A stretch of 64,000 bases of DNA from Epinephelus fuscoguttatus (lineage: Eukaryota; Chordata; Actinopteri; Perciformes; Serranidae): contig NC_064760.1 in the NCBI RefSeq assembly GCF_011397635.1, positions 30,895,856 to 30,959,855 on the forward strand. The letters are read 5' to 3'. Position 1 is the first letter of the stretch, and each line of letters starts with the position of its first letter. The notes under the pieces are model-generated. The model was not told the origin of the DNA. It worked only from the letters and a program-made list of their open reading frames with translations, and did not search any database. The position numbers and the translations under genes were made by a program. This document shows positions 36,661 to 48,889 of the stretch, one piece after another.

Positions 36661-37885
36661 TGTGAGTGCAGTGACGATCAACTCGACGTCAGACCCAGCT
36701 AAGAATGAGGAAGGTTACAGTGAGGCAACGATGATCCTGCTGGGCATGATCATGTCCTTACTCGTCCTGTGCATTGTCTTTGGCAACATCCTGGTCATAT
36801 CAGCGATCGCACGCTTCCAGCGTCTCCAAAATATCACCAACTGTTTCATCACGTCCCTGGCCTGTGCTGACCTGGTCATGGGTCTCATCGTGGTACCTTT
36901 CGGTGCCTGCTACATCATCTTTAAGACCTGGCACTTTGGTAGTTTTTGGTGTGACTTCTGGACTGCCACTGATGTGCTCTGTGTGACTGCAAGCATCGAG
37001 ACCCTCTGTGTCATTGCTATAGACCGTTATTTGGCCATCACTTCTCCCTTTCGTTATCAGTCGATGCTGACTAAGTGCAAGGCTCGCATCGTGGTTGTGC
37101 TGGTGTGGGTCATTGCCGCCTTGATATCTTTTCTGCCCATCCACATGAAGTGGTGGATAAAGGACAGTGAGGAAGCTAAGCAATGCATTAACGACACCAG
37201 CTGTTGCGAGTTCCACACCAACACGGCTTATGCCATCACCTCCTCTGTCATCTCCTTCTACATCCCTGTGGTCATCATGGTTTTTGTCTACAGCCGTGTT
37301 TTCCAGGAGGCCAAGCGCCAGCTGAAGAAGATTGACCAAAGCGTTGGACGTTTTCACAACAGCGACAACACCAACCTCAAAACTTTGGAGGCCAACAATG
37401 GGCGTGGCCACAAGAAGGCCAAGTTTTGCCTGCGGGAACACAAAGCCCTAAAGACACTGGGCATCATCATGGGGATCTTCACTTTGTGCTGGCTGCCCTT
37501 CTTTCTGCTTAATGTGGTGCATGCCATATGGGAGGTGAAAGGCATTGACCTCACCTACAGGATACTCAACTGGATAGGTTACGCAAACTCTGCCTTTAAT
37601 CCACTCATTTACTGCAGGAGTCCTGAGTTCAGGTATGCCTTCAAGGAAATTCTCTGCATGAAGAGGAACCGCCTCAGTAACGCAGGGCCCGTGAACGGAT
37701 ACGTCTACAGCAGGCACAGCTGGCAGAGCGAGCTGCAAGGGAGGAGTAAGGGCAGCTTGGAAGACAGTGACATTAATGAAGCGTGTCTGGGGAAGGGAGC
37801 TGGGGTCTGCAGCATTGTGGACAGAGCAGTGGACCCCAATGGAAATTGCAACAAAGGCCTAGCGACTGTAACGACTGTCCTCTAA
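36629..37885 (+). CDS. adrb2: Beta-2 adrenergic receptor
   Basis: A 418-residue class A GPCR for adrenaline/noradrenaline that couples mainly to Gs at the plasma membrane. The open frame begins ten codons earlier, but the ATG at 36629 matches the family start and follows an acceptor-like CAG. Visible features are glycosylation sites N11 and N18; D81 (TM2); C108; amine-binding D115 (TM3); DRY 132-134; and N188, C186, C192 and C193 in loop 2. Further on are catechol-binding S205, S206 and S209 (TM5), CWLPFF 287-292 and N295 (TM6), N314 and NPLIY 324-328 (TM7), and palmitoylation-type C343. The loop 3 block [14 protein letters not shown] and [14 protein letters not shown] mark beta-2 rather than beta-1. 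The C-terminus T-V-L is a class I PDZ-binding type. The coding part is intronless, as in the family. Whether this is the teleost a or b copy cannot be decided. Confidence 0.97.
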   Translation: MGSTTLPVYLNVSAVTINSTSDPAKNEEGYSEATMILLGMIMSLLVLCIVFGNILVISAIARFQRLQNITNCFITSLACADLVMGLIVVPFGACYIIFKTWHFGSFWCDFWTATDVLCVTASIETLCVIAIDRYLAITSPFRYQSMLTKCKARIVVVLVWVIAALISFLPIHMKWWIKDSEEAKQCINDTSCCEFHTNTAYAITSSVISFYIPVVIMVFVYSRVFQEAKRQLKKIDQSVGRFHNSDNTNLKTLEANNGRGHKKAKFCLREHKALKTLGIIMGIFTLCWLPFFLLNVVHAIWEVKGIDLTYRILNWIGYANSAFNPLIYCRSPEFRYAFKEILCMKRNRLSNAGPVNGYVYSRHSWQSELQGRSKGSLEDSDINEACLGKGAGVCSIVDRAVDPNGNCNKGLATVTTVL

Positions 37886-38924
37886 ATTTGGAGCCCTGAG
37901 ACTTCTGTCAGCAGGGCGATCCAGACATGTTTACACTGCTATCATAAACTTTTTTCCAGTTGACTAATGAAGGTAAGGCCAGTCGAACTGACTGGCAAAG
38001 AAACTGTAATACTTATGTTCAGCTGAGGAAAGAATTTCTGTTCCTCTTTCGACACAGTGAACTAATACTGTAGGTAGATCACTTTTCCTTTTGTTACGTG
38101 TATCATGTTTAACTTCCATCTACCTCACCACATCTTTTCAACATTTGTCTCTTAATGGACTATTTCACATTAACTCACTGTCCACAGGACGCTCGGGCAG
38201 TATCTCAGCTGTGTATATACTCTAGTAAATGGTCTGTGCATTATATTATTGCTAATTATCTGGCTCAGATTGAATTTTCTTCATCTGAGAGTTCTTGGTA
38301 ATTTATTAGCATAAAAATGTTTTTGAAATTCAAAGTAAATGTTGGAGGCTGTAAATTCCGTTTGGGCATGCCAATTCTGCATGAGTCGTGAGTTCTTATT
38401 TCCATCAGAAAATGGATGAGGAGCATGGACAGATCAGACCTAATGCCTCTTTGGTGCTTTGTTTGAAGAAATACATTCCAAATCAACCAAAATTATAATT
38501 TGGCTTTATTTCATTTCCATTTTTTATTTGAATTTGATGGATTGTCTCAGTGTGGAAGATGATTAACAACAGGTCTGGCAGAGCCTGTATCTCTCTCACA
38601 CTCTCCTCACTGCTCAGCAATGTTGTGAGGCCCTGCTCCCTGCTCTAGTGTTTTACAGCCTGTTGCATTGGGTGTTTCTGTTGCCAACAGATAGCATGAG
38701 AAATATGAAGTTATCTACCACCTACAGATGCAAGCTGAGAAACGCCAGGGGCCTCTGTTACTCATATGATAAATCTTGCAAGTTTGTGTATGTTGCAGCT
38801 AGATTCCATTATCAGCCCTGAAGATATCTAATATCTTTCAGTGCAAAACAGATGGAATTAACGTGGTTAATCTCCTGGGTATCGACCTTTAAAGCTTGCG
38901 GCTGTTGAAAAAATATTTATTAAA
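37886..38924 (+). other. Probable adrb2 3' UTR
   Basis: AT-rich sequence without another gene. An ATTAAA poly(A)-type hexamer at 38919-38924 sits in an AU-rich patch (ATATTTATTAAATTTTG). AU-rich 3' elements are known to control ADRB2 mRNA stability in mammals. The true end of the transcript is not determined; an alternative AATAAA lies far downstream near 41639. Confidence 0.35.
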
Positions 38925-41900
38925 TTTTGTTAAAGTCTTCTGCTGCACAACCTACCGGTTTATCTTGCATCCAGTCCACTTGTGCATTTTGCGACATGTA
39001 AACCAGTAGCTGGTACATTATACAGCCATTACATAAGGCAAACTATGAGTCCCTCCTGTCCCCTGTATGTGCCGGTGGCAACAGCAACAGTTGTCCCTTT
39101 TGTTGCACAAGCCCTGTTTGTTTATTACAATGTGTGGTTGCTGTGTTCCAGCATGTACAATGTTTACTGAAACCAGAGACGCCGTTTCCTTAGTCATGGC
39201 ACAAGGGTACAAACCACACACATAATAATAAACAGTGCGTCAAAATAGCCAAGCGATAACATAGTTCCAAGTCTGAGACTGGTGGCGGCGGTGACCACTC
39301 AGAGGCCAATAAACGGAGATGAGAAAAGCAGTCCTGAGCAATGCACCTTTGTCACTGTTCCCTGACATTTCCCAGAGTCTCCTCACTATAAACAGATGTC
39401 TCTATCTTGATGAAATCAGTCTAACATTTGGATTAGACACTGAGGAGTCCACTGAGCAGTGCCTCAGCTGTTCCAGTTGTTTCAGTCAATTCGCAGACTG
39501 TCTACTTAAGACACTGTGTGGTGTGCAGACTCCAGGAAATACCGTCAATCCAGCTGAACCCAGCCCAATAAACAAGAATAAATCCATTATCTCTGCTGTT
39601 TAGCTGGAGAATCAGATAACCCCATATCAGGGAACACTGAACAGATTAGTACATCACAAAGTATACAGTTCCCAATTTGCTTGATGAGATATGATGCAAT
39701 CCAAAGGGCCAATCTGAAATGAGACTCTCTTGTTTTTATCACCCATTTTAAGATCACAGGCTCTTGTGAAAGTCACTTTTGACATAGGTAAGCATTGATG
39801 GGAAATGAGCACTTAGCATGCAGGAGCCTGAATTGAAGAATTCACGCTTTCCCTCCCACACTCAATAATAGGTGTTGCAGGTGTATTCCTCTCCCCAGTC
39901 AGCTTGATGATCTGTGTGTACTGATCAAAGTGACAGCATGCTAAATGTGGCTACTGACAGCAGGAGGGGGAGCAGGGATTCTCTGACAGTCTAAATCGGT
40001 GTTTGACCTGTGTTTTAGTGCATGTAGCATAGACTCCGAAGTAGGGTAAGGTGACACCATCAAAACTGTGAACTTTATTCCCGTAGAGGAATCCATATGT
40101 ACTGTATCACTAGGTTTGGTCAGCACTGTTGTTGTTGTCACAGACCTTTGGAATAGACGTAAAATACAGTGTCATCATACGTCAGCGTTTGCCATGTGAA
40201 AAACAAGCTTTCCAGTGTGCTGATCTTTTTCCTGTTTTTCTTTCTCGTAGATTTACAGCAAAGTAAATGCAGGGGTTGAATGTCATGACAAATGTTATCC
40301 AGGGTATTTTTCTTTTCAACATTTTCACTGTACAGCATGCACAAAGCACAAAACAGACCAAGGTTTTGATATATGACTTGTATTTATTCACTCACAATGA
40401 ATTGATGCATTGATACTAAATGAACGAGTCACTGTTGACTGTCTGCAATGTATTTAAAACATCTTTCATTTCTAGAAGCACTTCGCAAGTGATTGTTTGC
40501 ATGTCTGCTATATATATGTGTGGTAATGTGTTTGTGGACTGTAATGCTATTTCTTTTCAAAGTGATCTGTTTAAGTCCAAGTGGAGTAGGTTGTGAACTA
40601 TATATCCACACTGCTCCCTCCTGGCAGTGGCCTCTCCTTGCACCTCAGCTGTCTCAAGAGTTATTAATGGTTACTGTTTCATCAATACGCCTGTATAATA
40701 ATAGGGAAGGTAATTCATGTCTTCACCCCTTCATGCTGGAGGACACAGCACGGTTATGTGCAATGAGTCTTGAATGATTTGCTGACACTACGACATTCCA
40801 AGTACAGCTGATGGTGTGGAGCATATACCATGTCCACTGATATGAACATTCAGTCCTCCCCATGAAGTTTGACCCTAAACTACCTATTCTATCCACTGGT
40901 GTGGTTATTAAAAGTAGATTCTGGGTCAAAGATAAGTCTTAGAGGTTATGTTACAATGAGGAATGTTTATTTTAAGTACAAAAGAATATAATATTTTCAC
41001 ATTTTAATATGATCACGGCTCAGGTGGACCAATGCTAATGCTGTCCTCGCTGATCCATCCTTGTTCCTGCTCACTTAAATACTTTGCTGAAGTCACTTTA
41101 CCCCCCGAAGAACAGCTCCCAGTGTTTTAGATTAGGTTGTTCACTAACTTAAAACAGCACTGTATAGCACTTTCATGAAATATTTGTAGAGTTATTTTGT
41201 CAATTAAATCCACATTTGAGTTCATGAACTACAAACAGTTATTGGCTGGAGAGTTCACTTGTACCATAATATTTTTGTGGAAGTCCTCTTTCCTGTCTGC
41301 GACTACAAATGAAGAGTCATGACAAACTGCAGAGTCTCAGCACGGACGCTGCTGAAGGTGGACTCTTTTGATAAATTGATGTATGTGAATGTGATTTTTT
41401 TCTATGAAAGCTGAATATTGCTTTAGCTGTCATATGAAAAGTAAACCTATTACATGTGAACCCTTTTTTCGAGTGAAAAAAGTCGTCACTCAGCTGAATG
41501 TTTACTAAATATTTGCAACCCATTTTCGCACAAAGTTTTTGTCACTGTTTGTTAAGGTTACGGAGCCTGTTACAACATGTGGTGTCCTGTGGTATTTATG
41601 AAAAAAATCAAGTGTATGTGCTGTAATATTTGTATTGAAATAAATTATGTATATGTTGCATGTAGTGTCCTCATTGATTTTGCCTTCATGATCATTCAGT
41701 TGCATAGAATTTACAGAATAAGGTATCAGCCATCTGAATGCCTCAGGCCTGCGCGCTGACAGCAGTTAAGTCTATTTCAGTATGGGAAAAGCAGTCACTG
41801 GCATGTGATCCAGATGGAATGATGGACAGGAAGGAGATCGGGCTATTATGAAAACGTTTTCCACTCTCTTTGTGAAACTGCATGTCTGCCCAATTCTCCA

Positions 41901-42251
41901 AGTAATCATAGATTAAACAGAGCACCTCATTTTACTCCAGAAATCCAAGGGAGGAGGTCAGTGGAGATATATAGAGCCATAAAAATGTCCTGATATTTGG
42001 CACATAGCCAGAGTGAAAAGCACTTTTTTATGTTTCTTTTAAGCATGAAATATTGTCATCTGCTGAATGAAGATTAAAAACATAGTTAGAGGTAGTTATC
42101 GCGGTTAGGGCTGTAGAAAACCACAGCCAGGGTGATATATCTAATGGGATTCATAAATCAGTTAATACATGGGGAGTTTGTGTTGAACAAAGACTTTCAA
42201 ATGTTATCACTCGAATGGCTTATATGACATCTGATGCCCCACAGTTACTTC
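38925..42251. other. Gene-free stretch downstream of adrb2
   Basis: No exon, RNA gene or named repeat was supported. Scattered AATAAA hexamers occur (near 39307, 39566 and 41639) without an associated ORF. Confidence 0.4.
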
Positions 42252-42530
42252 GGTTAGGTTTAGGGAAAGAAACTTGGTGGCAACATACCTTAGAATAACT
42301 CAAAGTCCCCTGGGGGAAAGCCCTATGTTTGTTTGACCCACCCACTACTCCAACCTGCATCGTTGCACGGACTTTTGGTCCTAATTTTTCGCTCTTTACT
42401 CCCATCAGTGCATTGATCATGTGATCACAGCCTTGCTAATTACTTGGGTCATATAAGAATTACTGGCTGATAATTATGAGCTATATACAAATTGTTGTGC
42501 ATTACTTTTCATAGATATATGTATCAGTTG
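42252..42530 (+). repeat. GGTTAGG-family dispersed repeat, copy B
   Basis: Begins GGTTAGGTTTAGGGAAAGAA. It continues with CCCCTGGGGGAAAGCCC, GTTTGTTTGACCCACCCAC and TTGATCATGTGATCACAGCC, shared in order with copies A and E. No coding capacity. Confidence 0.65.
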
Positions 42531-42729
42531 TAGGTGAAAACAGCCTATTAGAGTCTGCATTATGAATGGTTATGAACTTCATACATATTGGTTAAGAGGG
42601 GCTGCTACACCCTCCGATAGGTTCAGAAAGCCATTATCAGCCCATTATGTTATGTTCAGTGTTATTGCTGTCGTAGTTTCATTAATTTTCATTTTAACTT
42701 TCTTTTAGGTGTAGGCACCTAAATTATGT

Positions 42730-43215
42730 GGTTAGGTTTAGAAAAAAAATGTGATTTGGGTTTAAATAAGTGTGTTTGTTACGTAATGTAACGCAACGTA
42801 ATGTAACGCAACGTAAAGTAACGTAATGTAAGTAGCGTAACATAACATAACACAATGCAACGCTATGCAATGCAACGCAACGTAACGTAACATTATAGTG
42901 CATTATGTCAATGTTGACTTATGGTCTCACGTAGTACACAAACAGCGGTCATGTGAATGTCCTGTGTAATCTAATCCATCTATCACCTTGACCTCCTCCT
43001 GACATGGACATTGTTATGCTTTACACCATACCACCTGACTTCCTCCTTTACTCCCGTCATGATTACTATGGCCACTAGTGGTTGCCACCAAACAATAAAA
43101 GTAATGGCCATTTAACAAGCTGCATATGGCCGTCTGAACCAGCTCGTAGGCCCCACCTAAGCCACACGTATGAGGCCAATAACCACGTATAATGCCATTT
43201 CAATGGGGTGATAAC
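42730..43215 (+). repeat. GGTTAGG-family dispersed repeat, copy C, with degenerate (AACGT)n array
   Basis: Begins GGTTAGGTTTAGAAAAAAAA. At 42780-42896 a run of 5-bp AACGT/AATGT/AACGC units forms a decayed pentanucleotide array. The body TTATGGTCTCACGTAGTACA and GCGGTCATGTGAATG follows, then GCCACTAGTGG and TAGGCCCCACCTAAGCCAC blocks. Confidence 0.65.
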
Positions 43216-45131
43216 ATTCGAAGGGGGCGACAAAGACACTGGGCACTTACAGTACTCTAAAATGAGATAACATGCTAACATTAGTCACAGTGCTGCTTTC
43301 TGTTTTCTTCATGTGACAGAGTAGGGTGCAAACTGAGGTCAATCAACAACACAAGTACATATGCACCCCACATGACAAAACATATTTTCTGTGACATACT
43401 TTGCCCTCTCTGTCTCCTCACCTTTCCCTCTTTCACTGTGTCGACAATTTTTACAAACTTATTGACAAAGGTGAAAACATCAGTGAAAAGTTAATAACAG
43501 AGTACCATGTTGTGGCGGATTAACTACTTTAAACTCTGAAGAATCAGCCTAAGACCTACTGTTATATAAACAGCCTTCAAAGCTGCTGATAAAATCATAA
43601 TTTGTGCCTTCCTCCTGCAGTTGAATTTTAGTTATGCAGAAGCATCGTTAGTGTAATTGCATCCACTTTTGCACACAAGAGCTCTTCACTGCCCATCAAC
43701 CTCTCATCATTTAAAACTCAAGTTTCCCCCTGGCTACAACGTCAGACTGCATTTTCAGTTTAAGTCATGTCAAATGCTCCATGTCTTTCAGAGGCGTAGA
43801 CGTGCACTAAGGGCACTAAGGGCGATCCACAGGGAATGAGGGCAGACATGACTCTGTGAGATCTGCCACGTGCTCTCTGGAGCTTCATGACCAAATTTTC
43901 TATACTTAAGGAAAAACTTAAAGAAATCATACCCAACTAATTGTGCCAACCATCTGCTCAGGCTTTCAAATGTAAGCCCATGCATGGTAATATCTATCAC
44001 TGGGCTTCAAGGACTCACATCCTTAAGAGCAAGATAAAAAGGCAATTTTCCCATGTCTAGACTTACCATGTTGTCCGAGTCACAGTTTTTTAAAGCACAG
44101 TGGGAGGGAATGCTCTGGAAAGAACGGGTCTGTTTTGGTACAGGATGACCATTTTCTCAGATATGTTAATCATAGCAGTGATGCATACAGGGTGTGAGCA
44201 TGTGAAAACGTTGTCTCTGATAGATCGATAAGTCCCCTGGCACTTTGGTGACTCCAGTGACCAAGGCACCACAATGTCTGTGGTCCCCTCACTCCCAAGG
44301 GCCCCACTACCATGTGCGCGTGTGTGTCTGTGTGTGTATTTGACAGTGCGTGGATGTCTGTGTGCGCATCTCAAATCATTGCTTGTCCACATCTGAAAAA
44401 CTGGCTCCACCTGACCTGAGGTTATGAAAACAAATGTGAACTCAAGAGAAGTGCTCATTTTGTTGTTCAAGGCCAAAGAAAACGTAATAAAACACAACTT
44501 CAGAAATATTTGACTTTGCAAACATGATATTCCACCGACATGTTTCATGCCACTACCACAAACTGAGTACAATTGTCACGTGAAACTTGTCATTCATCAC
44601 TGTGTTAAGCTATTTTGGTGCCGATCTGCAGTCAGCTTTATGTAAGCTCAGAACATCAGACAATATTTTCTTTTGTAAGACTCAAACCATGAGGATGGAG
44701 ACTCTGGTTCTTGCAATGTCAGCTCTTTCCCCTGAGTCCCTCTACAAAATAATGGGGCCTTTGATGATGAAATAAACCACAGTTAAAAAAAGAAATCCAT
44801 GTTCATATGACATGCAGCGCAAATCAATTGGCAAAGTACCAAGATGTCAGTGGGATAGACATGAGATTATTGTAGTTAGCCCCATACAGGATGTATGTAG
44901 GGTCAAAGGTTAATCAAATCATGAATGATGCCTCAAAAGCTCTCTGGGACACAGATAAATGCAATAGCACAGCAGCCCATGTATTTTTTTCCCCTCTTCT
45001 TCTGCTACCTCTTAGGGCCCAGTCAAACCAGGAAGTCATACAACAAACTGCTTCTGCATCACCATGACATGGGTGGTGCTGTAGGGTCTACTCACCGTTT
45101 AATATGTTAGCAAGCTGGGAACATGCTAACG
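43216..45131. other. Gene-free stretch
   Basis: A 160-residue minus-strand open frame at 44090-44572 includes translated CA-repeat and no domain. No gene is called. Confidence 0.4.
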
Positions 45132-45150
45132 CAGGGCTGCCAAGTTTCAG
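45132..45150 (-). repeat. Possible terminal sequence of the hAT element
   Basis: CAGGGCTGCCAAGTTTCAG resembles hAT-type terminal sequence and lies about 260 bp beyond the stop of the transposase relic, on its 3' side. No matching inverted end was found upstream, so the 5' side may be lost or rearranged. Confidence 0.35.
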
Positions 45151-45408
45151 AAAATGACAAGAGTGAGACTTTAGTGTCATGATGCGTTTGGAAAAAAATT
45201 GGCCTTTTTTAACATCGATTTGGCCTGTTTTAACGTCGATTTATACCTTAAGACTGATGTCCTCACCTCCGTGCCAGCAGCTTTCCCTGCACTGTGGCCT
45301 CCTAATGCTAGTCTTAATTAACCAGAAATTAAACATGAAAATTGTAACAAGAATTTTGACAAAATACATTTGTTTGTCAATATTTCATTTCAACCACCTC
45401 TCCATCAT

Positions 45409-48397
45409 TTAGCTGGGGACATGTCTCATGTTGTAGGTGTTTGTCGCAGATTTTGATGCCTTGATGACAGAGGCAGGGGGCTCCCACTTAAAACACTGTG
45501 GCTCAAGGCTCGCCATCTTCACTGTCATGATGGATGATAGAGTTCCCACAAGAGCCAAACTGTTTCGGGTTTTGGTTTTATTCAGTCCAACCACAGAGAA
45601 AACTTGTTCTGTATCAGCATTTGAATGAGGAAGTACCAAGACCAACTTGGCAATACGAGACAGCCTGCCAAATCTGCTCATACCGGTCACCTTTGAAAAA
45701 TGTACATAGGAAGCCTAATTACTCTCAAGTATTTTTGTGTAGTATTAAGTTGATTATGTCAATGGACATTCCCGTGAGTACAGAATAATTCTTACCTTAT
45801 TCTTCATTGATGCCATGTTCCCCCAAAAGCTCTCAAAGTCAAACATTGCTGGGTCTTCGGTCATGGCAATGTCCATGGACTGGTAGTCCAGAAACTCCTC
45901 ACTCAGTTTGTCATGCTCCTCAGGTCCATTGTATGGGAGAAGTTCAGGAAACCTAAAAAGAACACAATGTGCACAGATCTGGTAAAGCAGTGTAACTGAA
46001 ACAGGGGTTGTTTTTCAGATGTGGTCATCAAACAAGAAAATGTGACAACAGCCTGGTCTTAAGCCTGCTCTACTTGTAAAGCATATTGAGATAACTTGTG
46101 TTAGGATTTGGCACTGTAGATAAAATGTACTTTACTTGATACCCCAACTAAGCTGTCGACAAAGTAGAAGGCATCTTCCACTCCACACTCTGCTCTCTGC
46201 TGGACATCCAGAAACATGGCATGTTTTATCAGAGGCTCTTTCATGGGGAGTTTCTTGATGGCATACTCCACAGCCCTTTCCAGAAACGCCACTGCTGCCT
46301 GCTGGAACCTCTGCACTTGCTGCGGTGTAATGTCTCCTGCTTCAAGGAGCCTGTTGAGTGTAGCTCGAGTAGTGAAGCCAATCACCAACTTTTCTCCTAC
46401 AAGAGACACAAATCAACAACTTCAGAGGTCATTAACGCTGTATGCTGTATGCACCAACATGTCAGTATGAGACAAGAATAAGACTGAGTTGAGTCACTTT
46501 AGTCACCATCAAAAACCACACTAGCTAACTTGAAAGCACCCCTTTAAGTATCTTCATCATATCAGTGATTGATTGAATAGTTTATTAGACAGAAATGCAA
46601 ACAGCGTAGTCAGTCACACATTTGGGCTAAACAAAAAAGTCCTGGGGACTTCTTTCCATTGTGGTCCCATGTGTGTGACGAGATGACTGCAGCCTTCTAA
46701 CAAACAGTGTGTTGAGTGAGATCAGTGAGTGGATAGTCCATGTGCATATTCTGATGTAAAACTTGGTTGGATGGCTCCTTAAAGCGGATTTCATGCAGTT
46801 CCCGGTGCTGCAATGCTGCGGGCTTCAGAAACTTCGAGAGCAGCTTGCGGATGAAACCCCTCATCTAAAAATTTCAGAAAAGATTTACAAATTTACATTT
46901 ATTTCGTGCTAATAAAAAAGGAACAAAGATAGTACATCACACTAGCAAACTGTATCCCATCCTTCCCAATTTACCTCATCATGTAGAAGGAACATGGATG
47001 ACTTCTCTCTCTGGAGGAGGAGGTTGAAGGTGGAGAAGACTGAAAACGTTGCTTGATAGGAGAGCAGGTACACCTCTGTGATTGGGTCAGAGAATGCCTC
47101 CACAAGCCTCCTGAACCTTGGCTGTTTGTCATCTGTGGGAAAAAGAGAGAGAAAATGGTTGTGCATACTACATACTACATTTACTTTTCAGTCTGTTCTA
47201 ATAACCATGCATTTCAATCATTAAAATGTGATGCCTACTTAGTGACTTCAAGTAGCTGGCCAGTGGCGCATACTGCTGCAGGATACGAGTCAAACACTTC
47301 TCCAGGCTCAACCACCAAACGGAAACGTGCATGAGCATTTCCATATACTCACTTCCATGGAGCTCACAGAATTCTATGACAAGAATGGAACATCTTAATG
47401 CCAATTTGATCAAACTCTTCTGGATTTAATTTGTACTACATTGGGACTGCACACATACATACCTGTCAGGTAACCTTTACGATTGGTGCTTCCTTTAAAC
47501 CAATATCCGACATCCACAGCAAGATCCTCCTCTGGATCAAATCCACACACCTGCAATACATCATTATTTATAGTCACAAGACATTGTTGTCACTGGTTCA
47601 TGATACCACACAGCATAACAACCTGTTTGACTTGACATTAGGCATAACGGACACGGTAGGTCTTAAGCACACATGATTCAACTCACCTCCAAAAAGGCCT
47701 GGCCAGCCTGTTTGGCAGTGTTGTGGATGATGTGACAAGGGCACCCATGGATGTAGATGCTGGCATGTTCTTGATGAATTCTGGATGCGATGGAGTTCCT
47801 TGCTCCTGTACTGACAGGAGCATTATCAACAGACAGACTGACACAGTTTCTCCATGGTATGGCGTTTTTCAGCAAGGCCTCATCCATCTTCTTGTAGATC
47901 ACTTCAGCTGTGCCGCAGTTTGGCCCGCTGGTGGGGCACATATCCAGGAACCTGTGGACAACTTTGCTGAGGTCACTGTCATATACCCGCACAGTGAGCG
48001 GGTTCATCTTCTCACGTCCTGTAACGATAGGTACATATGGGTCAGATTAAAGGTACACATCAGACTGAAATTGCGTGTGTGTGTGTCTGTTCTCTGATTA
48101 ATATATCTAAAACGGGTGCTGGAAAGTGTGGAAAATTTAATGACCTGTATCATTTGATCCAACTGTGATCAACGTGAAAGGATTGGTCCTCATCTTCATG
48201 ACCAGTTCCTTTCTAAAGTGAGGAGTCACTGCTTCATTTATTATGCAGGACATTTTTGTGCGGGCAGACTTGAAGCTCTGTGCAGTAGGGAAATCTTTGA
48301 AGCATTCTTTTAGCAATGGGCTGAAGTGATCGGCTACTGCAAATGGCACATTGTGTTCCACCATTGACACTGCTACCTTTACCTCTGCTCTCCTTGT
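45409..48397 (-). pseudogene. Intron-bearing hAT transposase relic, nine exons
   Basis: hAT-superfamily transposase-like protein. The exons are 48397-48145, 48018-47687, 47550-47475, 47373-47239, 47132-46975, 46864-46763, 46396-46153, 45952-45796 and 45690-45409 (stop TAA 45409-45411). Junction phases agree for exons 1-6 and 8-9. Family marks seen are SNDTGREKMNPL, SVDNAP, CPCHIIHN, a W-L-S-L-E block, YLLSYQATFSVFSTFNLLLQ and the C-terminal dimerisation segment LPHSNADTEQVFS. Lesions: the motif usually read T-D-G-S-N has Val (48161-48163). Exon 6's only GT donor (46762-46761) leaves exon 7 out of frame, and reading through meets TAG at 46697-46699. Exon 7's expected donor is CT, not GT, at 46152-46151. 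No N-terminal zinc-finger exon was found. It looks like a dying element copy; domestication is less likely. Confidence 0.85.
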
Positions 48398-48635
48398 CTG
48401 CAACAGAAAGGAGGTAATTAAAAAGCAAATCATGTAAAAAAAAACATTAATAAAACATTAAGTGTTTTTTGATTGAATGAATGTCTTAGCAGCAGACTCA
48501 AGGTCCATAGAAAGACACTATTACATACAAAAATAAACAAATAAGAACAGTTCAAATGAACATTAGATTAGACAAGGCATTTGTTTCATTTACTATTTAT
48601 GCTGTATTTATGCTGATATAACCTACAAGTGCAAT

Positions 48636-48674
48636 TCAGCTACTAGCAGTGTTCATAACACTGCTAGTAGCTGA
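48636..48674. repeat. 18-bp perfect hairpin
   Basis: TCAGCTACTAGCAGTGTT and its exact reverse complement flank a 3-nt CAT loop. It sits about 240 bp upstream (transcription sense) of the first hAT exon seen. Confidence 0.97.
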
Positions 48675-48889
48675 GCTGTCATGCCAGCTCTGTGCTAACG
48701 CTAGCCAGTCACAACAGCTCGGGAACTGCCCATTGGTTCGACATCCCATTGTTCCGACTATATTAAACTCATTGTTCCGAAGTCCGTTCTGAAATCATCA
48801 TGATGCCCTGTGGTTAAGGTCAAATACCAAGGCTTTGGGTTGATATTCAAACTGCCAGCCCAAAACGTCTGTATTTGCCGATGTGGGAA

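Noticed and set aside
36800-37441. 213-residue open frame on the minus strand across adrb2
   Set aside because: It is the antisense shadow of a strongly biased coding sequence and has no domain or splice context.
44090-44572. 160-residue minus-strand open frame
   Set aside because: No recognisable domain, includes translated CA-repeat sequence, and has no flanking exons.
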